Positions 1-7,163 of a stretch of DNA of 14,794 nucleotides are shown here, one piece after another. Location of the stretch: contig CALZMY010000187.1 in assembly GCA_945788675.1 (NCBI GenBank), forward strand, positions 1 through 14,794. The letters are read 5' to 3'. The number at the start of each line of letters is the position of its first letter. Positions within the stretch are counted from its first letter, which is position 1. A model generated the notes under the pieces. It saw only the letters and a program-made list of their open reading frames with translations, was not told where the DNA came from and searched no databases. This DNA is from an uncultured Gammaproteobacteria bacterium. Its GTDB lineage: Bacteria; Pseudomonadota; Gammaproteobacteria; SZUA-140. Made by a program: the position numbers and the translations under genes.

Positions 1-1
1 C

Positions 2-424
2 TGGATTCAATGCGGTACCGCTATCAAAGAAAAGCAGATCACTGTGCCGGAAGAAAATTCCATTGTGGGTCAGGTCATCGCCAGCGGTAAACGCATTATC
101 GACAACGATCTCAAAAAGCGCATCGGCATCCACGACATCGTTGCACTCAAAACAGGGTTCATCGCACACAGCACCCTCTGTGTGCCAGTATTTGACACAA
201 ACGCCCATACCACTGCGGGTGCTATTCAACTGCTCAACAAACAGCCCTGTGGCAGTGAGTTCACTGATGAGGATGCGGCGCTGGTCGAGAAACTAGCCCG
301 TCACATGCATATCAACATCGGAAACATCTTTCTGAGCCAGAAGATGGCCAACGTTACTCTCGAAATCGGCAAAAAAATCGAATTACTCGAAGACAGCTTG
401 CTGGCGCAGGGTGTGCCCCTCTAA
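2..424 (+). CDS. GAF-domain protein, C-terminal fragment
   Basis: The reading frame is open from base 2 and stops at 422-424, so the N-terminus lies outside the window. The 140 visible residues show the second half of a GAF domain: a GQVIASGK stretch followed by DND, a STLCVPVFD strand, a TAGAIQLLNK strand, FTDEDAALVEKLARH, and a closing helix reading HINIGNIF. GAF domains bind small ligands (cyclic nucleotides, tetrapyrroles) or act as dimerising sensors. After the domain only a short helical tail remains, ending in LLAQGVPL, so the protein ends with this GAF domain and carries no C-terminal kinase, cyclase or GGDEF output. An effector could lie upstream. A GTG at base 44 is an internal codon, not a convincing start, because clear GAF sequence precedes it. 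The exact family is not recognisable from this fragment. Confidence 0.8.
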   Translation, partial: WIQCGTAIKEKQITVPEENSIVGQVIASGKRIIDNDLKKRIGIHDIVALKTGFIAHSTLCVPVFDTNAHTTAGAIQLLNKQPCGSEFTDEDAALVEKLARHMHINIGNIFLSQKMANVTLEIGKKIELLEDSLLAQGVPL

Positions 425-671
425 CACCCTAAATACCCTCTATTTTGACAGGAAATACAGCTCATAACCGACGCACAATGATAGCCAGCGGTGCTTTCTC
501 CTCTAAAGATTTGTATACTAAGCAAACTTTTCACCACGCCGATAAGCATGCACAGGTTATCACCAGATCGAAATCCTGATTGCACAGGGGTGACCAGATA
601 GCAAACAACCAACACAGGCCATGTTTATGCGTTAGCGGTCAGCTGCTAAGCCCCATGACCGGAGGAAAAAA
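425..671. other. Intergenic region upstream of moeB
   Basis: These 247 bases between the GAF-protein stop and the MoeB start hold no convincing gene. A TTGACA hexamer at 445-450 and a TATACT hexamer at 514-519 are the most promoter-like words, but neither has a partner at proper spacing. The only clear signal is the ribosome binding site GGAGG at 661-665, six bases before the ATG at 672. No strong terminator hairpin with a T-tract follows the GAF gene. Confidence 0.5.
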
Positions 672-1862
672 ATGAAGGCCAAAGACCGCCGACTACAGGA
701 ATTACGCGCCACCATCCCCGAACCATCGCCTGCTGAAGCACTTGAACTGCAGCAGAAAGGCGCCACCCTGATCGATGTCCGAGATCAGGACGAAGTCGCA
801 CAAGGTAGCCCGAATGGCGCACTGCGACTTGGACGCAGCTTCCTTGAACTACGCATTGAAGATGAAGTGCCTGATGCAGACCAGACCCTGCTCATCATGT
901 GCGCCGGCGGGATGCGCTCTCTGTTCGCCGCAGATGGCCTGAAAAAAATGGGCTACAGCGATGTACGCTCCGTCGCCGGCGGTTTCAGCCGCTGGAAGAA
1001 TGAAGACCAGCCATTCGAGATCCCACGTATGCTCGATGCGACTGCTCGCGAACGCTATGCACGCCATCTCTCAATGCCTGATGTTGGCGAAAAAGGCCAG
1101 CTCAAATTAATGGACAGCAAGGTGCTGCTGATCGGTGCCGGCGGTCTCGGCTCACCTTCAGCCTACTATCTGGCAGCAGCTGGCGTCGGCACACTGGGAC
1201 TGGTCGATCACGACGTGGTAGACCGCAGCAACCTGCAACGCCAGATCCTCCATACTGAAGACCGCATCGGCATGCCCAAGGTGGAGTCAGCGCGTGAGGC
1301 GCTACATGCGTTGAACCCGGATGTGAATGTCGTCAGTTACCAGACCCACATTGATAGCAGCAATGTCGAAGATATTTTTGCCGATTATGACGTCATCGTC
1401 GACGGTTCAGACAATCTGCCGACCCGCTATCTAATCAACGACGCCTGCGTCAAACTTGGTAAACCCAATGTACACGCCGCAGTCTACCGTTTCGAAGGGC
1501 AGATCACCGTCTTCTGGCCTGGTTACGAGGGAGACGTTCGCGGCTCCTGTTATCGCTGCATGTTTCCAGAGCCACCACCACCGGAGCTTGCCCCCTCCTG
1601 CGCTGAGGCCGGTGTGCTCGGTGTAATGCCAGGCATATTTGGACTGCTACAGGCGGTTGAAACGGTAAAGATTCTGCTGGGTCTCGGCACACCACTGGTG
1701 GGACGCATGTTGCACTACGACGCGCTTAGCGGGGAATTCATGGAGATGCGTGCCAATGCCAATCCGGATTGTCGCTTTTGTAGCGATGGAGCAGAGTTCC
1801 CTGGCTATGAAGATTACGCCCAGGTATGCGCTTCATCACCCCCACAATCATCCGAAAAGTAA
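672..1862 (+). CDS. moeB: Rhodanese-MoeB/ThiF fusion: molybdopterin-synthase adenylyltransferase family
   Basis: A 396-residue E1-like enzyme that activates the C-terminal glycine of a ubiquitin-like sulfur carrier (MoaD or ThiS) by adenylation. Residues about 15-115 form a rhodanese domain with DVRDQDE near 35 and the active-site loop CAGGMRS, whose Cys77 would carry the persulfide. Residues about 122-385 are the ThiF/MoeB domain. It shows RYARHLSMPDVG, the nucleotide loop GAGGLGS at 155-161, SNLQRQ near 186, DGSDN at 244-248 (the catalytic Asp is probably 247), and zinc pairs CYRC (293, 296) and CRFC (367, 370). AGVLGVMPGIFG follows Cys310. GGAGG six bases upstream fixes the start. The rhodanese domain is N-terminal, whereas in human MOCS3 it is C-terminal. 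No moaD, thiS or other cofactor gene lies nearby, so the partner (MoaD, ThiS or another carrier) is not decided. Confidence 0.9.
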   Translation: MKAKDRRLQELRATIPEPSPAEALELQQKGATLIDVRDQDEVAQGSPNGALRLGRSFLELRIEDEVPDADQTLLIMCAGGMRSLFAADGLKKMGYSDVRSVAGGFSRWKNEDQPFEIPRMLDATARERYARHLSMPDVGEKGQLKLMDSKVLLIGAGGLGSPSAYYLAAAGVGTLGLVDHDVVDRSNLQRQILHTEDRIGMPKVESAREALHALNPDVNVVSYQTHIDSSNVEDIFADYDVIVDGSDNLPTRYLINDACVKLGKPNVHAAVYRFEGQITVFWPGYEGDVRGSCYRCMFPEPPPPELAPSCAEAGVLGVMPGIFGLLQAVETVKILLGLGTPLVGRMLHYDALSGEFMEMRANANPDCRFCSDGAEFPGYEDYAQVCASSPPQSSEK

Positions 1863-1867
1863 CCGCC

Positions 1868-1910
1868 TATCCCCTTTGCCGTACACAGATCGTGTGCGGC
1901 AAAGGGGATA
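1868..1910. terminator. Probable bidirectional terminator hairpin
   Basis: A 43-base inverted repeat lies between the convergent moeB and yceI genes. The outer arms TATCCCCTTTGCCG (1868-1881) and CGGCAAAGGGGATA (1897-1910) match perfectly over 14 bp. The stem continues through one T-G pair and ACAC/GTGT to a five-base AGATC loop. It starts six bases after the moeB stop and ends nine bases before the yceI stop. The position suits termination from both sides, but neither side has a clear T-tract, so factor-dependent termination or 3'-end protection is equally possible. Confidence 0.65.
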
Positions 1911-1919
1911 TCAGCACGA

Positions 1920-2501
1920 TCAATCTCTGATCGCCTCCACTTCAAAAGAGAGTGCCATCTCATCACCAATCGCGGGCAACGCGAAGGTCACATCATACTC
2001 AGAGCGTTTAATGTTGGCCGTGGCATCAAAACCACAGACATATTTCGTTTTGGTCGGGTCCATCGGATTAATGCCGCAGTTGATACTCGCCACCTCAAGC
2101 ACCACTGAACGGGTAACGCCCTTGATCGTCAAATCACCAGTTACCGTCGCCATCTTGCCACCGTGATGATATTTGACCTTATTTGATTTATAGGTGATCT
2201 CGGGAAACTCCACCACATTAAGGAAATCGGGGGAACGCAGGTGATCATCACGCTTCTTCATACCCGTGTAGATCGATGCAGCATCGATAACGATATCAAC
2301 AGATCCCGTCCCTGCTGCCTGATCCATTTTGATCTTGCCACTGGTTTTGCCAAAATGGCCATGCATCGTGGAAAAACCGAGATGGTTAATTTTGAAATGG
2401 GGATAGGTGTGATTGGGATCAATCGTAAAACGCTCTTCCTTGGCCGAGACCACGGCTGGAAGCGCGATCAGTAATACTGCCACTAGACTTAATCTCTTCA
2501 T
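1920..2501 (-). CDS. YceI-family periplasmic protein
   Basis: A 193-residue secreted protein of the YceI family, a lipocalin-like beta-barrel fold known to bind isoprenoid or other amphiphilic molecules. The ATG at 2501 is chosen because an AAGGAG ribosome binding site sits just upstream and the protein then begins with a textbook signal peptide: MKRLS, a hydrophobic core, and VSA before KEERF, with cleavage near residue 20. The frame stays open upstream to 2621, but that extension would destroy the signal peptide and overlap the neighbouring gene. Family hallmarks are FTIDPNHTYPHFKINHLGFSTM at the start, GTGSVDIVIDAASI, HLRSPDFLNVVEFPEITYKS, GDLTIKGVTRSVVLEV, and the end strand ALSFEVEAI. 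Cysteines in INCGINP and YVCGFDA could form a disulfide. It is the last gene of the minus-strand block, 34 bases after the membrane-protein gene. The ligand is unknown. Confidence 0.9.
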   Translation of the reverse strand: MKRLSLVAVLLIALPAVVSAKEERFTIDPNHTYPHFKINHLGFSTMHGHFGKTSGKIKMDQAAGTGSVDIVIDAASIYTGMKKRDDHLRSPDFLNVVEFPEITYKSNKVKYHHGGKMATVTGDLTIKGVTRSVVLEVASINCGINPMDPTKTKYVCGFDATANIKRSEYDVTFALPAIGDEMALSFEVEAIRD

Positions 2502-2535
2502 CGCTCGACTCCTTGCAATCATTAAGGTAAACATC

Positions 2536-3360
2536 CTAGAACAACGGGTCACCTTCCTGTATCCAGGTGACATAGATTGCCCCGCCTGCAACCGGGGCCA
2601 GACACAACAACAACATCGCAATCTTCAACCAGGATGGCCGCCCCTGTGGCAGCGGCACACGCGCCACCACGGGAATCACTGCCAGCATCAGTAACACATA
2701 CCACGGCAGTTTGGCATACACCTGCCCAGCCAGCCCCATCAGCCCGCATAATAACGCCACCGGCACCACCAGCAGGCCTCCTGCAACCAGGCGGGATGAA
2801 AACAGTCCGGCGAGTAGATACCCCGCCAGCGCCGCGGCGATCGCCGACGCGAGCTGCCCCAGCAACGCAGACGCTCCCAGCAATACCGAAATGCCAGTAC
2901 CACCTGCCAGTGCCAGCAATGCGGCGATCACCCGTTCGGGCTGATCGCGCAACGCGACCAACGACGCCAGTAACCAACCGACATAGCCACTGCCAAACGC
3001 TACCATCAGCCACGATTCCCAGCCCTCCTGACGCACAAAGACCGGCCACACCATCCACGCCGCAGCAGCACAACCGGCAGCGAAAAAAAGGCCCAGCAGC
3101 CAGCGTGGCGCACTGCGATAAAGATCAAACAGGAGACCGACAGCGAGCGCCACCACCCCCAACAACAGAATCTTGCGGGTACTGGTCAGCGGAAAAAATT
3201 TTAAATCGGTCACCAGCCAGGCGGTGGCATAAAACCCGGCCACAACCGCAATGCCCGCCCACAACCCAATAGTACGATAGAGGCTCAGGCCCAGCAATAA
3301 CGACACCACAAACGGCGCCACACCGGATTGAAACAGCGGATTGGAAAGTAGTTCGTTCAC
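2536..3360 (-). CDS. Polytopic inner-membrane protein of unknown function
   Basis: A 274-residue, strongly hydrophobic protein that I do not recognise. About nine or ten transmembrane segments can be drawn, roughly at residues 10-30, 31-50, 63-81, 86-108, 116-137, 143-166, 168-187, 193-213, 219-236 and 245-265, with short polar loops such as DLKFFPLTSTRK, VRQEGWESW and LRDQPER. No transporter or enzyme signature is visible. The start is a GTG at 3360 without a clear ribosome binding site, so the N-terminus is only moderately certain. The gene begins 38 bases after the acyltransferase stop and ends 34 bases before yceI, which suggests co-transcription. Its place beside plsC and a lipid-binding YceI protein hints at an envelope role, but that is only inference. 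It could be a degenerate transporter or permease subunit. Confidence 0.75.
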   Translation of the reverse strand: MNELLSNPLFQSGVAPFVVSLLLGLSLYRTIGLWAGIAVVAGFYATAWLVTDLKFFPLTSTRKILLLGVVALAVGLLFDLYRSAPRWLLGLFFAAGCAAAAWMVWPVFVRQEGWESWLMVAFGSGYVGWLLASLVALRDQPERVIAALLALAGGTGISVLLGASALLGQLASAIAAALAGYLLAGLFSSRLVAGGLLVVPVALLCGLMGLAGQVYAKLPWYVLLMLAVIPVVARVPLPQGRPSWLKIAMLLLCLAPVAGGAIYVTWIQEGDPLF

Positions 3361-3398
3361 GCTGAATAGTTTAAGCGCTTAATCCGGCACGGCAACCA

Positions 3399-4112
3399 TT
3401 ATTTGATCGTGGTTATTTCCTGCATCTGGCCTTCAATCCAGGCCTCGACCTCTGCATTTATCTCCTCAACACTCTTATCTTTGCCCTCGATCAGCGGGCC
3501 GATGCGCACCTGAATTGTACCTGGCTGCTTGGTGAACTGACGACGCGGCCAGAACTCACCCGCATTATGCGCCATCGGCACCACTGGGTAACCACTACTG
3601 TGGGCAAGCGAGGCACCCCCAAGGGCGTAACGTCCCTTTTTACCCGGCGGGATGCGGGTACCCTCGGGGAAAATCACGACCCAACGGCCGGCCTCAAGTC
3701 GCTGCGTCCCTTGTTCAATCAGTTGCTGACGCGCCTTGCCGCGCGCCTTGCGATCAATCGCAATCGGCTCCAGCATCGCCAACCCCCAGCCAAAAAACGG
3801 CACCTTCAACAGCTCGCGTTTCATCACCCACACCTGCGGCGGGAAGATCACCTGCAGTGCCAGCGTCTCCCAGGTCGACTGATGTTTGCACATAATGACC
3901 GCATTACCTTCTGGAATGTTCTCAACACCCTCGACCTGATAGCGCACCCCGCAGATCAACTCCAGCCACCACAGATTGAGACGCGCCCATTGAGATAAAA
4001 AACCGTAGCGCACAGAAAATGGAAATGGAAAGATAAACAGGCACAGGATGGCAAACACCACGACCGACGACCACATGCCCAGTGCAAACAACAAAGACCT
4101 CAATAACAACAC
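3399..4112 (-). CDS. plsC: 1-acyl-sn-glycerol-3-phosphate acyltransferase (PlsC/LPLAT family)
   Basis: A membrane-associated acyltransferase that transfers an acyl chain to lysophosphatidic acid to make phosphatidic acid. Counting from the GTG at 4112 the protein has 237 residues. It has an N-terminal membrane helix (about 5-30), the catalytic block KHQSTWE with His77 and Glu82 (the HX4D/E motif, here the Glu form), VMKRELLKVPFFGWGL, the FPEGTR motif at 148-153, and VVPMAHNAGEFWP near the end. The start is set at 4112 because GAGGTG lies seven bases upstream. An in-frame TTG at 4127 would overlap that ribosome binding site, and a TTG at 4109 is also possible. In Pseudomonas and related bacteria a gene of this family follows gmhB. 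Here a 292-bp element separates the two, so expression may be partly uncoupled. Related lysophospholipid acyltransferases cannot be excluded. Confidence 0.87.
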   Translation of the reverse strand: MLLLRSLLFALGMWSSVVVFAILCLFIFPFPFSVRYGFLSQWARLNLWWLELICGVRYQVEGVENIPEGNAVIMCKHQSTWETLALQVIFPPQVWVMKRELLKVPFFGWGLAMLEPIAIDRKARGKARQQLIEQGTQRLEAGRWVVIFPEGTRIPPGKKGRYALGGASLAHSSGYPVVPMAHNAGEFWPRRQFTKQPGTIQVRIGPLIEGKDKSVEEINAEVEAWIEGQMQEITTIK

Positions 4113-4148
4113 CTGACTACACCTCAATGTTCAACGGTTAAATAATCT

Positions 4149-4440
4149 GGGGAATTTCTGATTAAGTCTGAGCAAAAAAGATTGAGATTCAAAATATCCA
4201 AATTTGTCATGCCCTTTGGGTGCGAGGCGTGAATCGCACGTAATACCCAGGGGGCACACAGTACCCAGGGGGCACACAGTACCCAGGGGGGCACACAGTA
4301 CCCAGGGGGGCACACAGTACCCAGGGGGGCACACAGTACCCAAGGGGCACACAGTAGCGAGCTATTGCGAAGATTCGCAACGAAGAAGTTGGATATTTTG
4401 GGCTCAAGATTATTGTTCATGACTTAATCAGAGGTTCCCT
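4149..4440. mobile_element. MITE-like non-coding element with long imperfect terminal inverted repeats
   Basis: The left arm (4149-4201) and the reverse complement of the right arm (4389-4440) align over about 52 bases. Exact blocks are TCTGATTAAGTC (4157-4168 against 4421-4432) and CAAAATATCCAA (4190-4201 against 4389-4400); the outermost 20 bases match at 17 positions. Between the arms are a small hairpin (GTGCGA 4220-4225 with TCGCAC 4234-4239), a six-copy minisatellite and an inverted TTGCGAA/TTCGCAA pair at 4365-4380. No transposase is encoded. The ends resemble those I associate with IS5-type insertion sequences, a recollection I could not check. No clear target duplication is seen. The element begins 36 bases upstream of the acyltransferase start and ends four bases short of the gmhB stop codon. 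Confidence 0.7.
4244..4354. repeat. Six-copy 18/19-bp minisatellite with variable G run
   Basis: Six tandem copies of a unit reading TACCCAG, a run of G, then CACACAG occur at 4244-4261, 4262-4279, 4280-4298, 4299-4317, 4318-4336 and 4337-4354. Copies 1 and 2 have five G (18 bp) and copies 3-5 have six G (19 bp). Copy 6 reads TACCCAAGGGGCACACAG (18 bp). The changing unit length breaks any reading frame, so the array is non-coding. There are no spacers, which rules out CRISPR. It lies inside the inverted-repeat element between gmhB and plsC. Confidence 0.95.
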
Positions 4441-4444
4441 GGAA

Positions 4445-4990
4445 CTACTGACTCAGCAACGCATCGACTGCCGCGGCCAGGTCATCAAACACCTCAACAG
4501 GCTCGGCAAGCGGCGCTTGGACTAATGTTTTTTCAGTCTTCGCGCCCTTACCGGTACGCACCAGTATCGCGCGTGCGCCCACCGCCTGTGCTGCCTGCAG
4601 GTCACGCAGCGAATCACCAATCGCTGGCACACCGGTCAGCTTAATCTGTAAACGTCTTTCAATATCCTGAAACATACCCGGCTTGGGCTTGCGGCATTCA
4701 CAACCGTCATCTGGCCCATGGGGACAGTAGAAAATCGCATCGATACGTCCACCGGCATTCCCCACCTCGCGCTGCATCTTTTCATGAATGCGATTGAGGG
4801 TGCCAAGATTAAAGAGACCACGCGCAATGCCCGACTGATTGGTGACCACCACCACCTGATAACGTGCACGGGTAAGCGCGGCGATCGCCTCCGCGCTAGC
4901 GGGCAACAGGCGCCACTCCTCGGGAGATTTTATGAAGGCATCCGAGTCTTCATTGATGACACCATCACGATCAAGCACGATCAATTTCAT
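4445..4990 (-). CDS. gmhB: D-glycero-beta-D-manno-heptose-1,7-bisphosphate 7-phosphatase
   Basis: A cytosolic HAD-superfamily phosphatase that removes the 7-phosphate from heptose bisphosphate during ADP-heptose synthesis for LPS inner core. The 181 residues are the usual length. Motif I is DRDGVIN with Asp7 (nucleophile) and Asp9, and motif II is TNQSG at 50-54. The zinc loop has Cys89, His91, Cys97 and Cys99 in CPHGPDDGCEC, followed by RKPKPGM with Lys101/103. Motif IV is GDSLRD at 125-130. These are all typical of GmhB rather than of HisB phosphatase domains, which share the fold. The gene starts 22 bases after the glyS stop, with only a weak GGGAC upstream, so translation may depend on glyS read-through. 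Downstream, the inverted-repeat element begins four bases beyond its stop codon. No other heptose-pathway gene is visible in the window. Confidence 0.93.
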   Translation of the reverse strand: MKLIVLDRDGVINEDSDAFIKSPEEWRLLPASAEAIAALTRARYQVVVVTNQSGIARGLFNLGTLNRIHEKMQREVGNAGGRIDAIFYCPHGPDDGCECRKPKPGMFQDIERRLQIKLTGVPAIGDSLRDLQAAQAVGARAILVRTGKGAKTEKTLVQAPLAEPVEVFDDLAAAVDALLSQ

Positions 4991-5012
4991 AACAAGCTGC
5001 TACGTCCCATAC

Positions 5013-7106
5013 CTACGCCTGCGCCGCCTGCAAACGAGAGAGGTCAGCCGCCTGCATGAACAACCCGTGCAGACCATTCAGCAGTGCAATACGATTGTTA
5101 CGCAGGGCTTCATCGTCGGCCATCACCATCACTTCATCAAAGAACAGATCAACTGCCGCCTGTAGAGTCGCGAGCTCAGTTAATGCGGCGGTGTAGTTAC
5201 CCGCCTCGAACATTGGTGTGACGACATCAGTAAGTTTAGATAGCGTTTCGAACAACGCCTGCTCACTCGCCTCGGTCAACAGCGATGGATCAATCGATAC
5301 AGGGATCTCACCATCGACCTTCTTCAATATATTGGCGATCCGTTTGTTGGCAGCAGCGAGACTCTCGGCCTGCGGCAACTGGCGGAAGGCCTCGACCGCG
5401 CGCAGACGCAGGTCAAAATCTCGTGGTTGTGTGGGACGACGCGACAGCACTGCCTCAAACAGATCACGCTCCACGCCATTATCAACATAGTAGCCACGCA
5501 GACGATCCATCATAAAACTAAAGGCCTGCTCGATGATCTCATCAGCTACCGTCACCTTACTCTGCGAGACATATTGCGCCGCCGCACTTTTCAACAGCTG
5601 CTCAAGATCCAGTGACAGTTCTTTTTCGATAATAATACGCAACATCCCGAGTGCCGCACGACGCAGCGCAAACGGGTCTTTATCACCGGTCGGCGGCTGC
5701 CCAATGGCGAAGATACCGACTAACGTGTCGAGCTTATCTGCAATTGCCAGCGACTGTGCGATCACATTCTGCGGCAATGCGTCACCGGCAAAACGCGGCA
5801 TGTACTGCTCGTCGAGTGCAGCCGCAACCTCAGCCGGAGCACCGTCATGGATCGCATAATAACGCCCCATAATCCCCTGTAGCTCCGGGAACTCACCGAC
5901 CATATTTGTCATCAGGTCACATTTCGAAAGTTCACCGGCCTGCTGTGCCAGGTTACGGTCCGCACCGAGCAGTGCTGCTATCTCAGCCGCCAGCGATGCG
6001 ACACGGCTAGACTTCTCTTTCAACGTGCCGAGTTTTTTCTGAAATACGACACTATCGAGTCGCGCCGCCAGCGCCGCCAGTGGCTGTTTGCGATCCTGCT
6101 GCCAGAAGAAGACCGCATCCGATAATCTTGGACGAATCACACGCTCGTTACCAGCACGCACCACTGCCATATTGGTGCTTGCGATATTACTCACCGTAAT
6201 AAAGTGCGGCATCAGTTCACCGGCTTCGTTCACCACATGAAAATATTTCTGATGTCCTTTCATCGCCGAGATCAACGCCTCTGCAGGTACCTCAAGAAAA
6301 CGTTGTTCGAAGTTACCCGCCAACGCCACGGGCCACTCCACCATGCCGGTAACCTCGTCCAGCAATGCATCATCAATCACTGCACGCCCACCAAGACCCA
6401 CTGCGACCTCCATCACCTGCGCGCGCACCGCTTCACGGCGTGCGTTAAAATCCGCCATCACATGCCCTTCGCTTTCTAGCAGCGGCGCATAAGCGGCCGG
6501 CTCGGCAAGATAGAGCGTATCGGGGTGATGAAAACGATGGCCTCGTGTCGTCTGACCAGTCTCAACACCAAACATTGAGGCATTGATCACCTCATCACCC
6601 AGCAACATCACCAGCCAATGTACCGGGCGTACAAACTCCGCCTTCGATGAGCCCCAGCGCATACGCTTAGGAATGGGCAGTTGCTTCAATGCCGCTTCAA
6701 TAATGCCCGGCAACAACTCACTGCTCGCCTTGCCCTGCTTGGCACTGCGAAAGACCAGCCACGCACCCTTCTTTGTCTCCAGCGTCTCAAGCGCTTCAAC
6801 CTCGACACCACAGGACTTTGCAAAACCCTGTAGCGCCCGAGTTGGCAGACCATTATCATCAAATGCCGCCGTCACGGCGGGGCCGCGGCGCTCATCGATC
6901 GCATCGGCCTGGGCGACCTCCAGCCCAGTGATATGGATGGCGAGGCGACGCGGTGCAGCGTACCAATGAATTTCACTGTAATCGAGCGCAGCCGTTGTTA
7001 GCCCTTCACGCACCCCTTTATCGAGTGCCTCACCCAGCTTGCGTAACGCCCTGGGGGGCAGCTCCTCTGTGCCTATCTCAAAAAGAAAATCATCTCTATC
7101 CGACAC
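5013..7106 (-). CDS. glyS: Glycine--tRNA ligase beta subunit
   Basis: The 697-residue beta subunit of the bacterial alpha2beta2 glycyl-tRNA synthetase, which carries tRNA-binding and anticodon-recognition parts for charging tRNA-Gly. The length fits the family (E. coli about 690). Recognisable blocks are LFEIGTEELPP at 8-18, PRRLAIHITGL near 52-62, RWGSSKAEFVRPVHWLVMLLG at 150-170, EVPAEALISAMKGHQKYF, ISNIAST-type VSNIAST, GRYYAIHDG, PPTGDKDPFALRRAALGMLRI, and a C-terminal DALR-type anticodon-binding helix bundle ending FFDEVMVMADDEALRNNRIALLNGL. The start is GTG at 7106 with a weak GGGGA upstream; no ATG in frame fits better. It follows glyQ by 57 bases and is probably translated from the same mRNA to keep subunits balanced. 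Confidence 0.97.
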   Translation of the reverse strand: MSDRDDFLFEIGTEELPPRALRKLGEALDKGVREGLTTAALDYSEIHWYAAPRRLAIHITGLEVAQADAIDERRGPAVTAAFDDNGLPTRALQGFAKSCGVEVEALETLETKKGAWLVFRSAKQGKASSELLPGIIEAALKQLPIPKRMRWGSSKAEFVRPVHWLVMLLGDEVINASMFGVETGQTTRGHRFHHPDTLYLAEPAAYAPLLESEGHVMADFNARREAVRAQVMEVAVGLGGRAVIDDALLDEVTGMVEWPVALAGNFEQRFLEVPAEALISAMKGHQKYFHVVNEAGELMPHFITVSNIASTNMAVVRAGNERVIRPRLSDAVFFWQQDRKQPLAALAARLDSVVFQKKLGTLKEKSSRVASLAAEIAALLGADRNLAQQAGELSKCDLMTNMVGEFPELQGIMGRYYAIHDGAPAEVAAALDEQYMPRFAGDALPQNVIAQSLAIADKLDTLVGIFAIGQPPTGDKDPFALRRAALGMLRIIIEKELSLDLEQLLKSAAAQYVSQSKVTVADEIIEQAFSFMMDRLRGYYVDNGVERDLFEAVLSRRPTQPRDFDLRLRAVEAFRQLPQAESLAAANKRIANILKKVDGEIPVSIDPSLLTEASEQALFETLSKLTDVVTPMFEAGNYTAALTELATLQAAVDLFFDEVMVMADDEALRNNRIALLNGLHGLFMQAADLSRLQAAQA

Positions 7107-7163
7107 GGTCCATCATCCCCAATTCAAATTCAAAGCCAGATTCAAACTGCTCATTCACCATCG

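Noticed and set aside
421..615. 64-residue minus-strand frame in the spacer before moeB
   Set aside because: It has no ribosome binding site, no recognisable sequence and lies antisense between two plus-strand genes.
2502..2621. N-terminal extension of the YceI protein up to 2621
   Set aside because: It overlaps the end of the membrane-protein gene and would bury the clear signal peptide that starts at 2501 behind an AAGGAG site.
2549..3272. Long open frames on both strands overlapping the membrane-protein gene
   Set aside because: They are frame shadows of a GC-rich hydrophobic gene. Their Arg/Pro/Thr-rich or Gly/Val/Arg-rich composition resembles no protein family and they have no start signals.
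4113..4127. TTG at 4127 as start of the acyltransferase
   Set aside because: It overlaps the GAGGTG sequence that serves as ribosome binding site for the GTG at 4112, and the extra residues look unlike family N-termini.
4244..4354. CRISPR array
   Set aside because: The units are directly adjacent with no unique spacers, and no cas genes are present.
4124..4422. Several Cys/Pro/Gly-rich open frames on both strands, such as repeated GYCVPP or GHTVPRG units
   Set aside because: They are created by the minisatellite, whose 18 or 19 bp period changes frame between copies. They have no ribosome binding site and lie within a non-coding inverted-repeat element.
4141..4448. Target-site duplication flanking the inverted-repeat element
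   Set aside because: No matching 2- to 9-base direct repeat was seen next to the assumed ends, so none is claimed.
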